A stretch of 28,430 nt of DNA from Acidobacteriota bacterium (GTDB lineage: Bacteria; Acidobacteriota; UBA890), in NCBI GenBank assembly GCA_030609765.1, contig JAUWTE010000001.1:1-28430 (forward strand), in the 5' to 3' direction. How positions within the stretch are numbered: position 1 is the stretch's first letter; each line of letters opens with the position of its first letter. Under the pieces are notes generated by a model. It was not told the DNA's origin, searched no databases, and saw only the letters and a program-made list of their open reading frames with translations. Positions 1-8,398 of the stretch are shown piece after piece. Made by a program: the position numbers and the translations under genes.

Positions 1-2
1 AC

Positions 3-1031
3 CTCGAGGAATCGGTTTACGCACACGAGCAGATCATGCGGGAGATCTCTCGGATTCCTGGGGTTACCTCGGTGGGATTGTCGACCTCGATCACCATGGA
101 TAACTGGGACAGCAACGATCCGATCTTCGTGGAGGAATTCCCGACACCAGCCGATCAGATTCCGCCGATCCGCCGCATCAAGTGGATCTCGCCAGGCTAC
201 TTCGAGACCATGGAGAATCCGCTAGTGGCGGGTCGCAACGTCACCTGGGACGGCCTTCGTAACAAGACCTTTGTGGCAATCATCACCGAGAACCTGGCAC
301 GGGAGTATTGGGACAACCCCGCCGACGCCCTCGGCAAACGCATCAAGAACTCGCCTGGTGACCCGTGGCGAGAGATCGTCGGTGTTTCCGGCAACGTCCA
401 TGACGACGGCGTCGACCAAGAGCAGACGCCAGTGGCCTATTGGCCCCTGATGATGGCCGATTTCTGGGAAGAAGACATCTATGCCTGGCGTGTTTTCGCC
501 TACGCCATTCGCAGCCCCAGAGTCGGGCAGGCGGGGTTCCTCGACCAGGTGCGCGAGACCATCTGGGGCGTGAATCCCAACTTGCCGCTGGCCAACGTCC
601 GCACTCTTGAAGAGATCTTTCAGCGCTCGATGGCGCGCACCTCGTTCACCCTGGTCATGCTGAGCATCGCCTCCGGCGTTGCACTTCTGCTGGGTGCTAT
701 CGGCATCTACGGCGTGATCTCGTACTCGGTCTCCCAGCGCACGCGTGAGATCGGGGTACGGATCGCGCTCGGGGCTCGGCAGGAGGACGTCAGCCGGATG
801 GTCGTGAGGCAAGGCGCCATACTGGCAGCTGTGGGGATCGTTATCGGCATCGGCTTTGCCGTTGGCCTCACTCGTCTCGGCAGCGCACTCCTTTTCGGCG
901 TGAGTCCCGCGGATCCGCTGACCTACGTGGTCGTCGCCTTGGCTCTCGGCACGATCGCCCTGCTTGCCTCCTACATCCCGGCTCGCAGGGCAGCGAGAGT
1001 CGATCCGATCGAGGCCCTGCGCTGGGAGTAA
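3..1031 (+). CDS. ADOP-family ABC transporter permease, C-terminal part (5' end outside window)
   Basis: The reading frame is open from base 3, so the gene begins before the window; the ATG at 36 is internal. What remains is the second half of a MacB/FtsX-like permease. There is a periplasmic MacB_PCD-type region with the family signature 'ISPGYFETM' and a 'GVSGNVHDDGVD' stretch. It is followed by an FtsX domain with three hydrophobic segments and the conserved 'YSVSQRTREIGVRIALGAR' loop. The C-terminus 'PARRAARVDPIEALRWE' is the typical end of ADOP proteins. Members of the family are usually about 800-900 residues and often lack a cognate ATPase next to them, so the transported substrate cannot be read from context. 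A weak hairpin (ACTGTT/AACAGT, 1031-1050) overlaps the stop codon. Confidence 0.93.
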   Translation, partial: LEESVYAHEQIMREISRIPGVTSVGLSTSITMDNWDSNDPIFVEEFPTPADQIPPIRRIKWISPGYFETMENPLVAGRNVTWDGLRNKTFVAIITENLAREYWDNPADALGKRIKNSPGDPWREIVGVSGNVHDDGVDQEQTPVAYWPLMMADFWEEDIYAWRVFAYAIRSPRVGQAGFLDQVRETIWGVNPNLPLANVRTLEEIFQRSMARTSFTLVMLSIASGVALLLGAIGIYGVISYSVSQRTREIGVRIALGARQEDVSRMVVRQGAILAAVGIVIGIGFAVGLTRLGSALLFGVSPADPLTYVVVALALGTIALLASYIPARRAARVDPIEALRWE

Positions 1032-1063
1032 CTGTTACCGGCGGAACAGTGTAAGCGCTCTAG

Positions 1064-1075
1064 GTGCCCGGGCAC
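1064..1075. repeat. 12-bp perfect palindrome GTGCCCGGGCAC
   Basis: This is a self-complementary 12-mer with no loop in the 94-nt gap between the permease stop and the next gene, about 50 bases before that gene's ATG. The symmetry fits a dimeric regulator site, but in GC-rich DNA a palindrome of this size can occur by chance. No second copy was noticed in the window. Confidence 0.25.
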
Positions 1076-1125
1076 GCCGCCCAGGCTTTGCGAGCGATTG
1101 AGTCGTTGTTCTACTCTGTCCGCTC

Positions 1126-2355
1126 ATGAAAAGACTTCCCCCCCTCCATTTCGGGCTCTTGCTGTGCGCTTGCCTCGCGCTCGTCGTGGCCGGCAGTGCT
1201 CGGGGTACGCCTGCTGACAGCTCTGCAGCGGCCGGCAGCGCCCAAGGTACCCCTGCCGGTGTTGTTGCGATGGGCGGGCCAGTGCCTACTACAGCGGGGC
1301 GCGGGTCGATCCTTGCCCCGGAGCAGCGATCTGCAGGTGTGCGGGAGCTATTCGGCTTCGAGCTTCACGAGGAGCGGATCTATGTCATGGGACCGCCAGA
1401 GACGCTGGCGCCAGGTGAGATGGCGACGTGGGTCATCCGGTTCGACCGGGTAGAAGGTGAGGGGAAGTCCCTGCGTGCCGTCTTCGGTTTGCAGCACGAG
1501 CGCAAGGCACCCCACTCACGCGACTATCTGCCGCCCTCAGGCAGCTTCCGCATCGGCCAGGTGTACGGCGAGTTGGTGGTCAACGCTTACGGCGTTCCCC
1601 TCGAGCTCAGATACGTCTCGCAGCGCTACGTGCTCGACGATGGCGAAGAGGTGTTCGAGGTCGTCTACGAACTCGAGGGCAAGCGCTACAAGAAGAAGGT
1701 CCGCGTGGACGGTGGCGACTGGGACCTGAAGGTCGACATCACGGAGCACCCTGGGCTCGATCTGAAGATCCCCGAGGGACTGTTCGTGGCTGCGCCGTCC
1801 TCGATTGCCTGCCTGGAATGGGCCATCGTGGGCGAGGCCAACGCCGAGGCCTGCAACGAGCTCAACATCGATCCTACCTTCGCCAACCCCGGGTTCCTGA
1901 GCCTGCTCGTGCCGGCGATCTGGGAGGCCGGTGGCAACAGCGAGATCCTTCTCTTCACGCCAACACGCCCCGATCTGGCCCCTGGCGAGGGTGGCGGTAT
2001 CCCGATCAACATCGTGCCGATCGTGCCTGGAATTCCCGGTTCCTCGGCACTCTCCGGCGGAATTCCTGGTCTCGATTGGGGCCGATTCATGATCGGTGGT
2101 AGCAAGACCGCTGGCGACAAGGACAGGGCCGAGAACCCGGCACGCTATTTCCAGCCCAGCCAGGTGCAGATCCTCGGGCATTCGCGCGTCCAGGTCGGCC
2201 CGCGTACTGTCGAGGCCTTGGAGCTGAAGATGAGCACCTATCCGTACTCGTTCTGGATCGACGATCGGGGGAAGGTCCTTCGCGTGGACATCACCGGCGA
2301 TGTTCCCGAGGAGGAACGACGCTGGCTGCGCCTGCTCTACCCGTCCGAGTATTAG
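1126..2355 (+). CDS. Secreted hypothetical protein, 409 aa
   Basis: I do not recognise this protein. It starts with a clear signal peptide: 'MKRLP' followed by a hydrophobic stretch to about residue 22, then a small-residue cleavage area ending near 'AGSARG'. Directly after it a short motif (GSAxGTPA) occurs twice, giving a low-complexity spacer of about 30 residues. The rest is a soluble, mixed-charge region without membrane segments. Its C-terminal part contains 'YSFWIDDRGKVLRVDI', which resembles the strand-turn-strand ends of secreted beta-rich domains whose substrate is read as an 'attribute/derivative' pair (DUF3108-like); this likeness is weak. There is no convincing Shine-Dalgarno upstream of the ATG at 1126. 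It lies between the ADOP permease and a convergent gre gene and shares no obvious operon. Confidence 0.8.
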   Translation: MKRLPPLHFGLLLCACLALVVAGSARGTPADSSAAAGSAQGTPAGVVAMGGPVPTTAGRGSILAPEQRSAGVRELFGFELHEERIYVMGPPETLAPGEMATWVIRFDRVEGEGKSLRAVFGLQHERKAPHSRDYLPPSGSFRIGQVYGELVVNAYGVPLELRYVSQRYVLDDGEEVFEVVYELEGKRYKKKVRVDGGDWDLKVDITEHPGLDLKIPEGLFVAAPSSIACLEWAIVGEANAEACNELNIDPTFANPGFLSLLVPAIWEAGGNSEILLFTPTRPDLAPGEGGGIPINIVPIVPGIPGSSALSGGIPGLDWGRFMIGGSKTAGDKDRAENPARYFQPSQVQILGHSRVQVGPRTVEALELKMSTYPYSFWIDDRGKVLRVDITGDVPEEERRWLRLLYPSEY

Positions 2356-2418
2356 CCCGCGGCGCTGAACCTGGTTTGTCGACACGTTCGAACCGCATGA
2401 CAGCGTCGCCGGGCGGGC

Positions 2419-3060
2419 TCAGGAATACTCGATATCGACGATCTCGAGGGTTTGCTCGCCTTTGGGCAAGCGCAGAATCACCTCGTCGCCGACCTCGTGT
2501 CCGATGAGCGTCTTGGCGATGGGTGAAATCCAGCTCACGCGGCCGATCGCAGGTTCAGCCTCATCCACGCCGCAGATCATGTAGGTCCGCTCATCCCCAT
2601 CTTCGTTGATCACGGTGACGCGGGCGCCGAAGCGCACCTGATCGGTCGATTGTCCCGCCGGATCGACCACCTGGAATCGCCCCACGTGGTCCTCGAGGAA
2701 GGGGATGCGAGCATTGATTTCCCGCAACCGTCGCCGCGCCGTCGCCTGAGCTTCCTTGTCACGCGCTCCATCGGCCCCACCAGTTCGTCCGACCTGACCT
2801 TCGAGTTGTGGCTTCTCGACCTCGATCAGTCGGCGCAGTTCCTCTCGCACACGCCGAGCGCCGTCCGGGGTGACGTAATTGGGGGTACCAGGCGGCAGAC
2901 CCGCACGCGGCTCCGCGACCGGCTCCCCCACGTCGGCGGAGTCGGATTCCTTGGGGAATGCCTTGTGCTTTGGCTCACACTCGTCACTGGCGCGTCGGTC
3001 GGGCGCGACGCGGCGGCAGATGCCGCGAAGCGCCGACAGCAGCAGAGTACTACGGCGCAC
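2419..3060 (-). CDS. greB: Transcription elongation factor, GreA/GreB family
   Basis: Gre factors enter the RNA polymerase secondary channel and stimulate cleavage of backtracked RNA. The protein has the order expected of the family: an N-terminal coiled coil starting at 'NYVTPDGARRVREELRRL', a second helix around 'ARRRLREINARIPFLEDHV', then a C-terminal FKBP-like domain with 'GRVSWISPIAKTLIGHEVGDEV' and 'LEIVDIEY'. The core is about 160 residues, the usual length. The frame runs upstream another 50 residues to a GTG at 3060, but the N-terminal stretch there is unlike Gre proteins until 'KAFPKESD', which matches the usual GreB beginning 'MSKAFTKE'. An out-of-frame GTG-AGC at 2978-2973 sits just before that motif, so the true start or an indel is unresolved. 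GreB-type is favoured over GreA by the 'KAFPKESD' motif. Confidence 0.88.
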   Translation of the reverse strand: MRRSTLLLSALRGICRRVAPDRRASDECEPKHKAFPKESDSADVGEPVAEPRAGLPPGTPNYVTPDGARRVREELRRLIEVEKPQLEGQVGRTGGADGARDKEAQATARRRLREINARIPFLEDHVGRFQVVDPAGQSTDQVRFGARVTVINEDGDERTYMICGVDEAEPAIGRVSWISPIAKTLIGHEVGDEVILRLPKGEQTLEIVDIEYS

Positions 3061-3150
3061 TCATCGCTTTCTCGGATAGTCATGGCTCACCGATCGTTAG
3101 CAGATGTAAGATTCGCCGCATCAGTTGCTGATTTGCCTGCTAGGAAAGGA

Positions 3151-6036
3151 ATGCCGATGCGTCGATCTCTCTTCTCGGCCGGCATCCTGTTGCTCGTCTT
3201 CGTGGGCGCATCGGTGGGGAGCCGGCAGGCAGGTTTGTGGCGGGCGATGCCGGCCAGCCAGATCGCGGAGGGGGCGATACCTGGCGGGTTCGCGGAGGGA
3301 GCGGTACCTGAAGGACTGGGCGCGGGTCGAGTGATCTTCGAGCCGAACCGAGGGCAGACGGCGGCAGGCACCGAGTTTCTCTCGCGTGGCAGGGGCTACA
3401 CGCTCCATCTGCGCCCGGGTGAGGCAGCTCTGGCACTGCGTCCCGCGCCTGCGGAGGTCCCGCAGCCCTCGAAGGCGTCGCGGGAACTGTTCATGCGGCT
3501 GGCCGGGGGCAACCTTGATGCCGAGATCGTGGGCGTCCAGCCGCTGGTGGGCCACAGCAACTACATCCTGGGCTCTGATCCAGAAGGCTGGATCTCCCGT
3601 GTGCCACATTTCGCCGCCGTCAGGTACCGGGACGCCTACCCCGGCATCGACCTGGTCTTTTACGGCAGCGGCGGCCAGCTCGAGTACGACTTCATCATCG
3701 GGGCGCGGAGAGATCCGGCCGCGATTCGGTTCGATCTCGTGGGCGCGGAGAATACCTTCATCGATGCGGAGGGGAATCTGGTTCTGCAGATCGGCGGGCA
3801 CGAGATCGTTCAGAGCGCTCCCCGTACCTACCAAGTCCTGGGCCCGGAGCTCCATGCCCACCAGGTCGCGGGTGGGTCGCCCCGTCTTCAGCAAGTCTTG
3901 GGCCTAGGCCTGGGCTTGAACCGGAATGGGCTTGCCTCGGTTGACGCGGGGACGAGCGAGGTCGAAGCGCGTTTCGTCATCTACTCAAACGAGGAGTCGG
4001 GACCATCCATTGGCTTCGAGGTCGGTGCCTACGATGCCGGCCTTCCACTCGTCATTGATCCCGCCGTGGGCTTCTCGACATTCCTGGGGGGGAGCGATGC
4101 GGAGGAGATGCCCCACATCGCCGTCGATCGACAGGCCAACGTTTACGTTGCCGGCACGACAGCCTCCATCGATTTCCCGCGCGTACGTGCCGCCAGCGGG
4201 GCAGGAGTTACCCACGAGGCAGGAGGCGCGGCCGAAGGGGGAGGGGGCGCAGCAGGGTCGGGCGGCCCTGCCGGGTCCGGTCATGGCGAAGGTCCAGCCG
4301 GTGGCCCGAATGCGTTCGTCACCAAGCTCAGCGCCGATGGCTCCACCATCCTCTACTCGACTTACTTCGGTGGCAGCGGCGACGACCGGGCCAACGGCAT
4401 CGTCGTCGACAGCGAGGGCAACGCCTACGTGACGGGGCAGACCGATTCGCCCGACTTCCCCACGCGTCGCCCGCTGCAGGCCGAGCTGAGCGGCCCCACC
4501 GATGCTTTCGTGGCGAAGCTGAGCGCCGACGGTGCCGGCCTCATCTATTCAAGCTACTTCGGCGGCAGCGGCACCGAGGCCGGCATGGGCCTCGCAATCG
4601 ACCCGCAAGGCAGCATCTATCTGACGGGCCAGACCTCTTCGGTAGATTTCTCCACCATGGGTGCCGTACAAGGTTCACTCGGTGGGGCCAGTGATGGGTT
4701 TGCCAGCAAGATCAGTCCGGCGGGAGATGCGCTCATCTATTCCACGTACCTCGGCGGTGCGGTCGCTAACGATGGAGGCCTGAGCATCGCTGTCGATGAT
4801 GCGGGCAGTGCCTACGTGACAGGTATCACCGAGTCCGAAGACTTCCCTCTGGTGAATGCTCTCCAGACTGACTTCGGCGGTGGCGGCACGGACGCCTTCG
4901 TCAGCAAGCTCGATGAGTCGGGGGCGGTCTTGAGTTACTCGACCTATCTTGGTGGCAGCGGTGCCGAGGCAGGGCTGAGCAGTGCCGTTGATAGCGCAGG
5001 TCAGGCCTACGTGGCGGGCCAGACCACCTCGGCCGATTTCCCCACCCACAGGTCTCTGCAGACCGTCTTGGTGGCGGGCCCCGATGCCTTCCTCTCCAAG
5101 TTGGCGGCGACGGGCGAGGGCCTGGTCTATTCCACCTACCTGGGTGGTAGTGGCGCGGACGTGGCGGCTGGGGTGGCAGTGGATCAGTCGAGCAACGTGC
5201 ATCTTGTGGGCATGACGAGCTCGGCGGATTTTCCGCTGGCCGATGCGCTGCAGCCGCAGCTCGGTGGTGGCGCCGACGCTTTCGTCCTGCGTCTGGACGA
5301 TCTCGGCTCGGAGCTTTCCTACTCGACGTATCTCGGTGGTGCTGGCAACGACGCCGGAGTGGGTGTCGCCCTCGACGGTGCCGGCAACGCCCTGGTGGCC
5401 GGCCAGACCGGCTCCCCCGACTTTCCGCTGTTGAACGCGACTCAGGGAGCCCACGGCGGCGTCCAAGACGCCTTCGTTGCAAGGTTCTGCCTGGCCCTCA
5501 TCTTCGAAAGGAACGAGACGTTCCCTTCGGTCGGCGGCAGGGGGGACATCACCGTGACGGCCCCAGAAGGATGTGTTTGGCCGGCTGTGAGCGAGGTGGA
5601 GTGGATCTCCGTGACCTCGGGAAGCACGGGCGTCGGCAGCGACATGGTTGTGCTCGAGGTGGCGGCCAATGGTACGGGCGGGCCGCGGGCAGGCTCCGTC
5701 CGGGTGGCGGGCAAGACGGTACTTCTGCAACAGGCCGAGGCGCGCGAATGTCTCTACCGTCTGACCGACAACTCCGAGAGCTTCTACAGCCAAGGCGGCG
5801 TGGGCAGGGTGAGGGTGTTCACCTCCGATGATTGTGCCTGGACGGCGGTGAGTACGGTGTCCTGGATCAGCATCAACTCGGGAGACAGCGGAGTCGGAGA
5901 GGAGACCGTCAGCTATTCAGTCCAAGCCAATCGCACCGGCCGCCAACGCGCCGGCACGCTGATCATCGCCGGCCAGGTCTTCACCGTCTTTGACTGGCTA
6001 CGCGACGAGCCTCAGAAGAAGCGTTCCGCCAGGTAG
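3151..6036 (+). CDS. Secreted SBBP-repeat beta-propeller protein with C-terminal BACON-like domains, 961 aa
   Basis: The start was set at ATG 3151, or equally ATG 3157, because AGGAAAGGA lies at 3142-3150; the frame is open further upstream but runs antisense to the gre gene. Residues 1-24 form a signal peptide. Residues about 60-300 match the N-terminal domain found in SBBP proteins (DUF7948 type), with 'FEPNRGQT', 'SNYILGSDPEGW' and 'YPGIDLVFYG'. Residues about 306-778 hold seven SBBP repeats built on 'YSTYLGGSG...D..G..YV.GQT.S.DFP'. Two BACON-like domains follow (about 779-865 and 866-950), each with 'W..V..V.WISV.SG..GVG' and 'R.G...AG'. The first repeat carries a Gly/Ala-rich insertion of about 35 residues. 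The last BACON domain ends in an atypical tail instead of the usual 'TVTQ'. The protein is probably exported and sticky (surface or matrix); its ligand is unknown. Confidence 0.92.
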   Translation: MPMRRSLFSAGILLLVFVGASVGSRQAGLWRAMPASQIAEGAIPGGFAEGAVPEGLGAGRVIFEPNRGQTAAGTEFLSRGRGYTLHLRPGEAALALRPAPAEVPQPSKASRELFMRLAGGNLDAEIVGVQPLVGHSNYILGSDPEGWISRVPHFAAVRYRDAYPGIDLVFYGSGGQLEYDFIIGARRDPAAIRFDLVGAENTFIDAEGNLVLQIGGHEIVQSAPRTYQVLGPELHAHQVAGGSPRLQQVLGLGLGLNRNGLASVDAGTSEVEARFVIYSNEESGPSIGFEVGAYDAGLPLVIDPAVGFSTFLGGSDAEEMPHIAVDRQANVYVAGTTASIDFPRVRAASGAGVTHEAGGAAEGGGGAAGSGGPAGSGHGEGPAGGPNAFVTKLSADGSTILYSTYFGGSGDDRANGIVVDSEGNAYVTGQTDSPDFPTRRPLQAELSGPTDAFVAKLSADGAGLIYSSYFGGSGTEAGMGLAIDPQGSIYLTGQTSSVDFSTMGAVQGSLGGASDGFASKISPAGDALIYSTYLGGAVANDGGLSIAVDDAGSAYVTGITESEDFPLVNALQTDFGGGGTDAFVSKLDESGAVLSYSTYLGGSGAEAGLSSAVDSAGQAYVAGQTTSADFPTHRSLQTVLVAGPDAFLSKLAATGEGLVYSTYLGGSGADVAAGVAVDQSSNVHLVGMTSSADFPLADALQPQLGGGADAFVLRLDDLGSELSYSTYLGGAGNDAGVGVALDGAGNALVAGQTGSPDFPLLNATQGAHGGVQDAFVARFCLALIFERNETFPSVGGRGDITVTAPEGCVWPAVSEVEWISVTSGSTGVGSDMVVLEVAANGTGGPRAGSVRVAGKTVLLQQAEARECLYRLTDNSESFYSQGGVGRVRVFTSDDCAWTAVSTVSWISINSGDSGVGEETVSYSVQANRTGRQRAGTLIIAGQVFTVFDWLRDEPQKKRSAR
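4066..5486 (+). repeat. Seven tandem SBBP coding repeats
   Basis: Inside the propeller gene, seven units begin with F/Y-S-[TS]-[YF]-[LF]-GG. Six are regular, at about 63-66 codons each. The first is longer because of a Gly-rich insertion encoded around 4200-4306. Each unit has the same elements in order: YSTYLGG, a [VI]-D-..-G-[NS]-[AV]-Y-[VL] strand, G-[QT]-T-.-S-.-D-F-P, and D-A-F-V-.-[KR]-[LF]. Seven units fit one seven-bladed propeller. Confidence 0.85.
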
Positions 6037-6956
6037 CGGGTGAAGGCTTCCGCACCGGGCCCGTTCAGGTGCTCGCTGTTGCTGAAGAGCTCGAGGCTTT
6101 CGAAGTAGAGGGCGTGTGCGTCGAGGAAGGTAGCGTTCGGGGTGCCCTCGATGAGCTCGAGCATGGGTTCATAGAAGGCGTCGACGTCACCGATGTATGC
6201 GCTCGCCGCGGCGTTGTATTGGGGAGAGACCGGGAAGCGGACGAACACCAGCGTGATGTCGTTGTCCGCGGCCAACTCCAGCAGCCGCGCGAACGATTCC
6301 AGCAGGAGAGGCTCTCGGACCGTCGCATCGCCCAGGTGCTCGGCTGCCTGACGCTCGGCAATCTCGGCCTTGTCGGGGAGTTGGCCGAAGTCGCCACGCA
6401 GAACCTGGAAGCCTCGAATCAGCTCGCTGTGACGCCAGTTCACTCGCACGAACTCGAGGCCGTTCCCGAGGACGGGCAGCAGAGCTGTGATCCGCAGTGC
6501 CAGCGGCGATACCTCGGGGATGGAGCGCCGGATCTCGCCGGAGAAGTCATATCGGCTCCAGTACCAGTAGTAGGCCTCCTGGTCGGTGCGAGTGGACGAG
6601 AATGAATGCAAATCGAGCGGCAACACGACGGCCTGGATATCGAGATCCTCCCGCTCGAGAAGATGCCGGAGCTTCCAGTATGTCTGCAGGTAATTTTCGC
6701 CCGGTGAGGCGAAGTTGAAGGACTCAGGAATAACGCGCGGGTCGAGGCCGTCCTTGACGTGCGAGTCCCCCATGAAAAGTAGGCGAACGTCCGGGACCTG
6801 CTGCGAAAACTGCTGTTCTGTGAGCTCGAATACCGACTGCGGCGCGACGATAGCCAAGTAGGCCGCATTGGCGACAAGAAGCAGGGCCGCGACGACGAGC
6901 GCGAAAAAGAGCCCGCGTCGCAGGAACCTCGTTCCATCCTGGGAGAGTCGGCTCAT
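6012..6956 (-). CDS. SGNH/GDSL-hydrolase-like membrane-anchored protein, MBOAT partner
   Basis: This 314-residue protein starts with basic residues and one membrane helix (about 15-37), so the catalytic domain should face the periplasm. The nucleophile block is 'LLFMGDSHVKDGLDP' with Ser at 65. A conserved 'NFASPGENYLQTYWKL' follows, and the C-terminal 'SEHLNGPGAEAF' supplies the likely catalytic His (about 296). This layout resembles the SGNH-like proteins that work beside MBOAT acyltransferases (AlgJ/AlgX or DltD-type partners), passing acetyl groups to a polysaccharide. Its ATG shares one base with the TGA of the upstream MBOAT gene (TGATG, 6958-6954), so the two are translationally coupled. 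The 3' end overlaps the convergent propeller gene by 25 bases. The substrate cannot be told from the sequence. Confidence 0.85.
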   Translation of the reverse strand: MSRLSQDGTRFLRRGLFFALVVAALLLVANAAYLAIVAPQSVFELTEQQFSQQVPDVRLLFMGDSHVKDGLDPRVIPESFNFASPGENYLQTYWKLRHLLEREDLDIQAVVLPLDLHSFSSTRTDQEAYYWYWSRYDFSGEIRRSIPEVSPLALRITALLPVLGNGLEFVRVNWRHSELIRGFQVLRGDFGQLPDKAEIAERQAAEHLGDATVREPLLLESFARLLELAADNDITLVFVRFPVSPQYNAAASAYIGDVDAFYEPMLELIEGTPNATFLDAHALYFESLELFSNSEHLNGPGAEAFTRYLAERFF

Positions 6957-8398
6957 CAGAATTGGAAGTAGATGAACTGGGTTTCCTCGAAGATGCCAAA
7001 CAGCAGAATCACGAGGGCGATTGTCACGTATACCGGCCAGCGAACGAGTCCCGGCTTGTCGTCGAGGAAGTGGCGCATTTGGCTGCTTTCCTCGAATAAG
7101 TGCACGAGCTCCATGAACGCTATTGCCAGCACGACCAGCACAAAATTGTCAGGTCCTCCGATGCTGAAGCCGTAGGGCCCCTGGCCAAGGCCCCGGAACA
7201 TATGTGTGACTACATACCAGGCCTCGGGTAACGAGGGGGCGCGAAAGAAGATCCAGGCGAAGGCGGCCAGGTGAAAGGTGAAAAGGACGCGTAAGACAGT
7301 GTGCACGCGGGGTACCTTCGACAGTCGCAGAAGCTCGACGGTTCTGTGCCGAAGTCCGGAGGTCAGATGCGAGATGAGGACGTAGGCACCGTGCAGGGCG
7401 CCCCAAACCAGGAAGGTCCAGTTGGCGCCGTGCCAGAGCCCGCTGATGATGAAGGTGATCATCAGGTTGAAAGCCCACCGTCCGGCCTGCACCCGGTTCC
7501 CACCCAGGGGAATGTAGAGGTAGTCGCGGAACCACGTCGAGAGCGAAATGTGCCAGCGCGTCCAGAACTCGCGGACCGACTGCGACAAGTACGGCCTGCG
7601 GAAGTTGTCCATCAGGTCGAACCCGAGGATCTTGGCCGTGCCGATGGCGATGAAGGAATAGCCGGCGAAGTCGCAGTAGATCTGAAAGCTGAACAGGTAG
7701 GTCGCTACCAGAAGGGGCATGCCCGTGTAGGAGCTCAGGTTGCCGTAGACCTGGTCGACGACGATGGCCGCCCGGTCAGCGATCACCATCTTGAGGAAGT
7801 ACCCCCACAGCATCAACTTCAGGCCAGCGGCCACAGCTCGGGGGTCAAAACGGTGTTCGTCGAAGAACTGCGGTAGCAGGTGGCCGGCCCGCTCGATCGG
7901 CCCGGCAACCAACTGGGGGAAGAAGGCAACGTAGACGGCGAAGATCCCCAGGTGCTTCTCCGGCTCGATCCGCCCCCGATAGACGTCGATCGTGTAGCTG
8001 AGAGTCTGGAACGTGTAGAAGGAGATGCCGACCGGCAACAGCACATTCAGCACGGGGAGCTCGACGGGCAGGGAGATGGCGTCGAAGAAAACCTGCACGC
8101 TGGCGCTGAAAAAGTTGAAGTACTTGAAAGCGAACAACAGGCCGAGGTTGGACACGAGGCTGAGAACGAGATACTTGCGCCTCTGGCTACGTTCCTTCAG
8201 TAGCCCCATACGGCGCCCGGCCACGTAGTCGACCGCCGTCGAGATCATGATCAGAACGACGTATTCCGGCTTCCAGCTCATGTAGAAGTAGTAGCTGGCA
8301 GCCAACAGGAGGACCCATCGGCGTCGCTGGGGTAGGCCGTAGTAGAGGGCTACCACGATGGGGAAGAAGATCAGGAACTGGAGCGAGTTGAACAGCAC
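6956..8398 (-). CDS. MBOAT family membrane-bound O-acyltransferase (AlgI/DltB-like)
   Basis: A 480-residue polytopic membrane protein that matches AlgI/DltB/PatA-type O-acyltransferases in length and motifs. It begins 'MLFNSLQFLIFFPIVV', the standard family start; here the initiator is GTG. Other visible family blocks are 'LPVGISFYTFQTLSYTIDVYRG', 'FFPQLVAGPIER', 'IYCDFAGYSFIAIG', 'REFWTRWHISLSTWFRDYLYIPLGGN' (His about 283) and 'ISGLWHGANWTFLVWGALHGAY' with the catalytic His at about 323. These enzymes move an acyl group, usually acetyl, across the membrane for transfer to an exported glycan. The downstream SGNH-like gene is the expected partner. No glycan synthesis genes lie nearby, so the acceptor is unknown. 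The GTG has no strong Shine-Dalgarno. Confidence 0.93.
   Translation of the reverse strand: MLFNSLQFLIFFPIVVALYYGLPQRRRWVLLLAASYYFYMSWKPEYVVLIMISTAVDYVAGRRMGLLKERSQRRKYLVLSLVSNLGLLFAFKYFNFFSASVQVFFDAISLPVELPVLNVLLPVGISFYTFQTLSYTIDVYRGRIEPEKHLGIFAVYVAFFPQLVAGPIERAGHLLPQFFDEHRFDPRAVAAGLKLMLWGYFLKMVIADRAAIVVDQVYGNLSSYTGMPLLVATYLFSFQIYCDFAGYSFIAIGTAKILGFDLMDNFRRPYLSQSVREFWTRWHISLSTWFRDYLYIPLGGNRVQAGRWAFNLMITFIISGLWHGANWTFLVWGALHGAYVLISHLTSGLRHRTVELLRLSKVPRVHTVLRVLFTFHLAAFAWIFFRAPSLPEAWYVVTHMFRGLGQGPYGFSIGGPDNFVLVVLAIAFMELVHLFEESSQMRHFLDDKPGLVRWPVYVTIALVILLFGIFEETQFIYFQF

Noticed and set aside
2650..3150. Upstream extension of the propeller ORF to 2650
   Set aside because: It runs antisense to the gre gene, lacks a signal peptide, and a good ribosome site and signal peptide occur at 3142-3157.
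4675..5793. 372-codon open frame on the minus strand inside the propeller gene
   Set aside because: It is antisense to SBBP repeats, which give a repetitive, motif-free translation. The + strand frame is clearly the gene.
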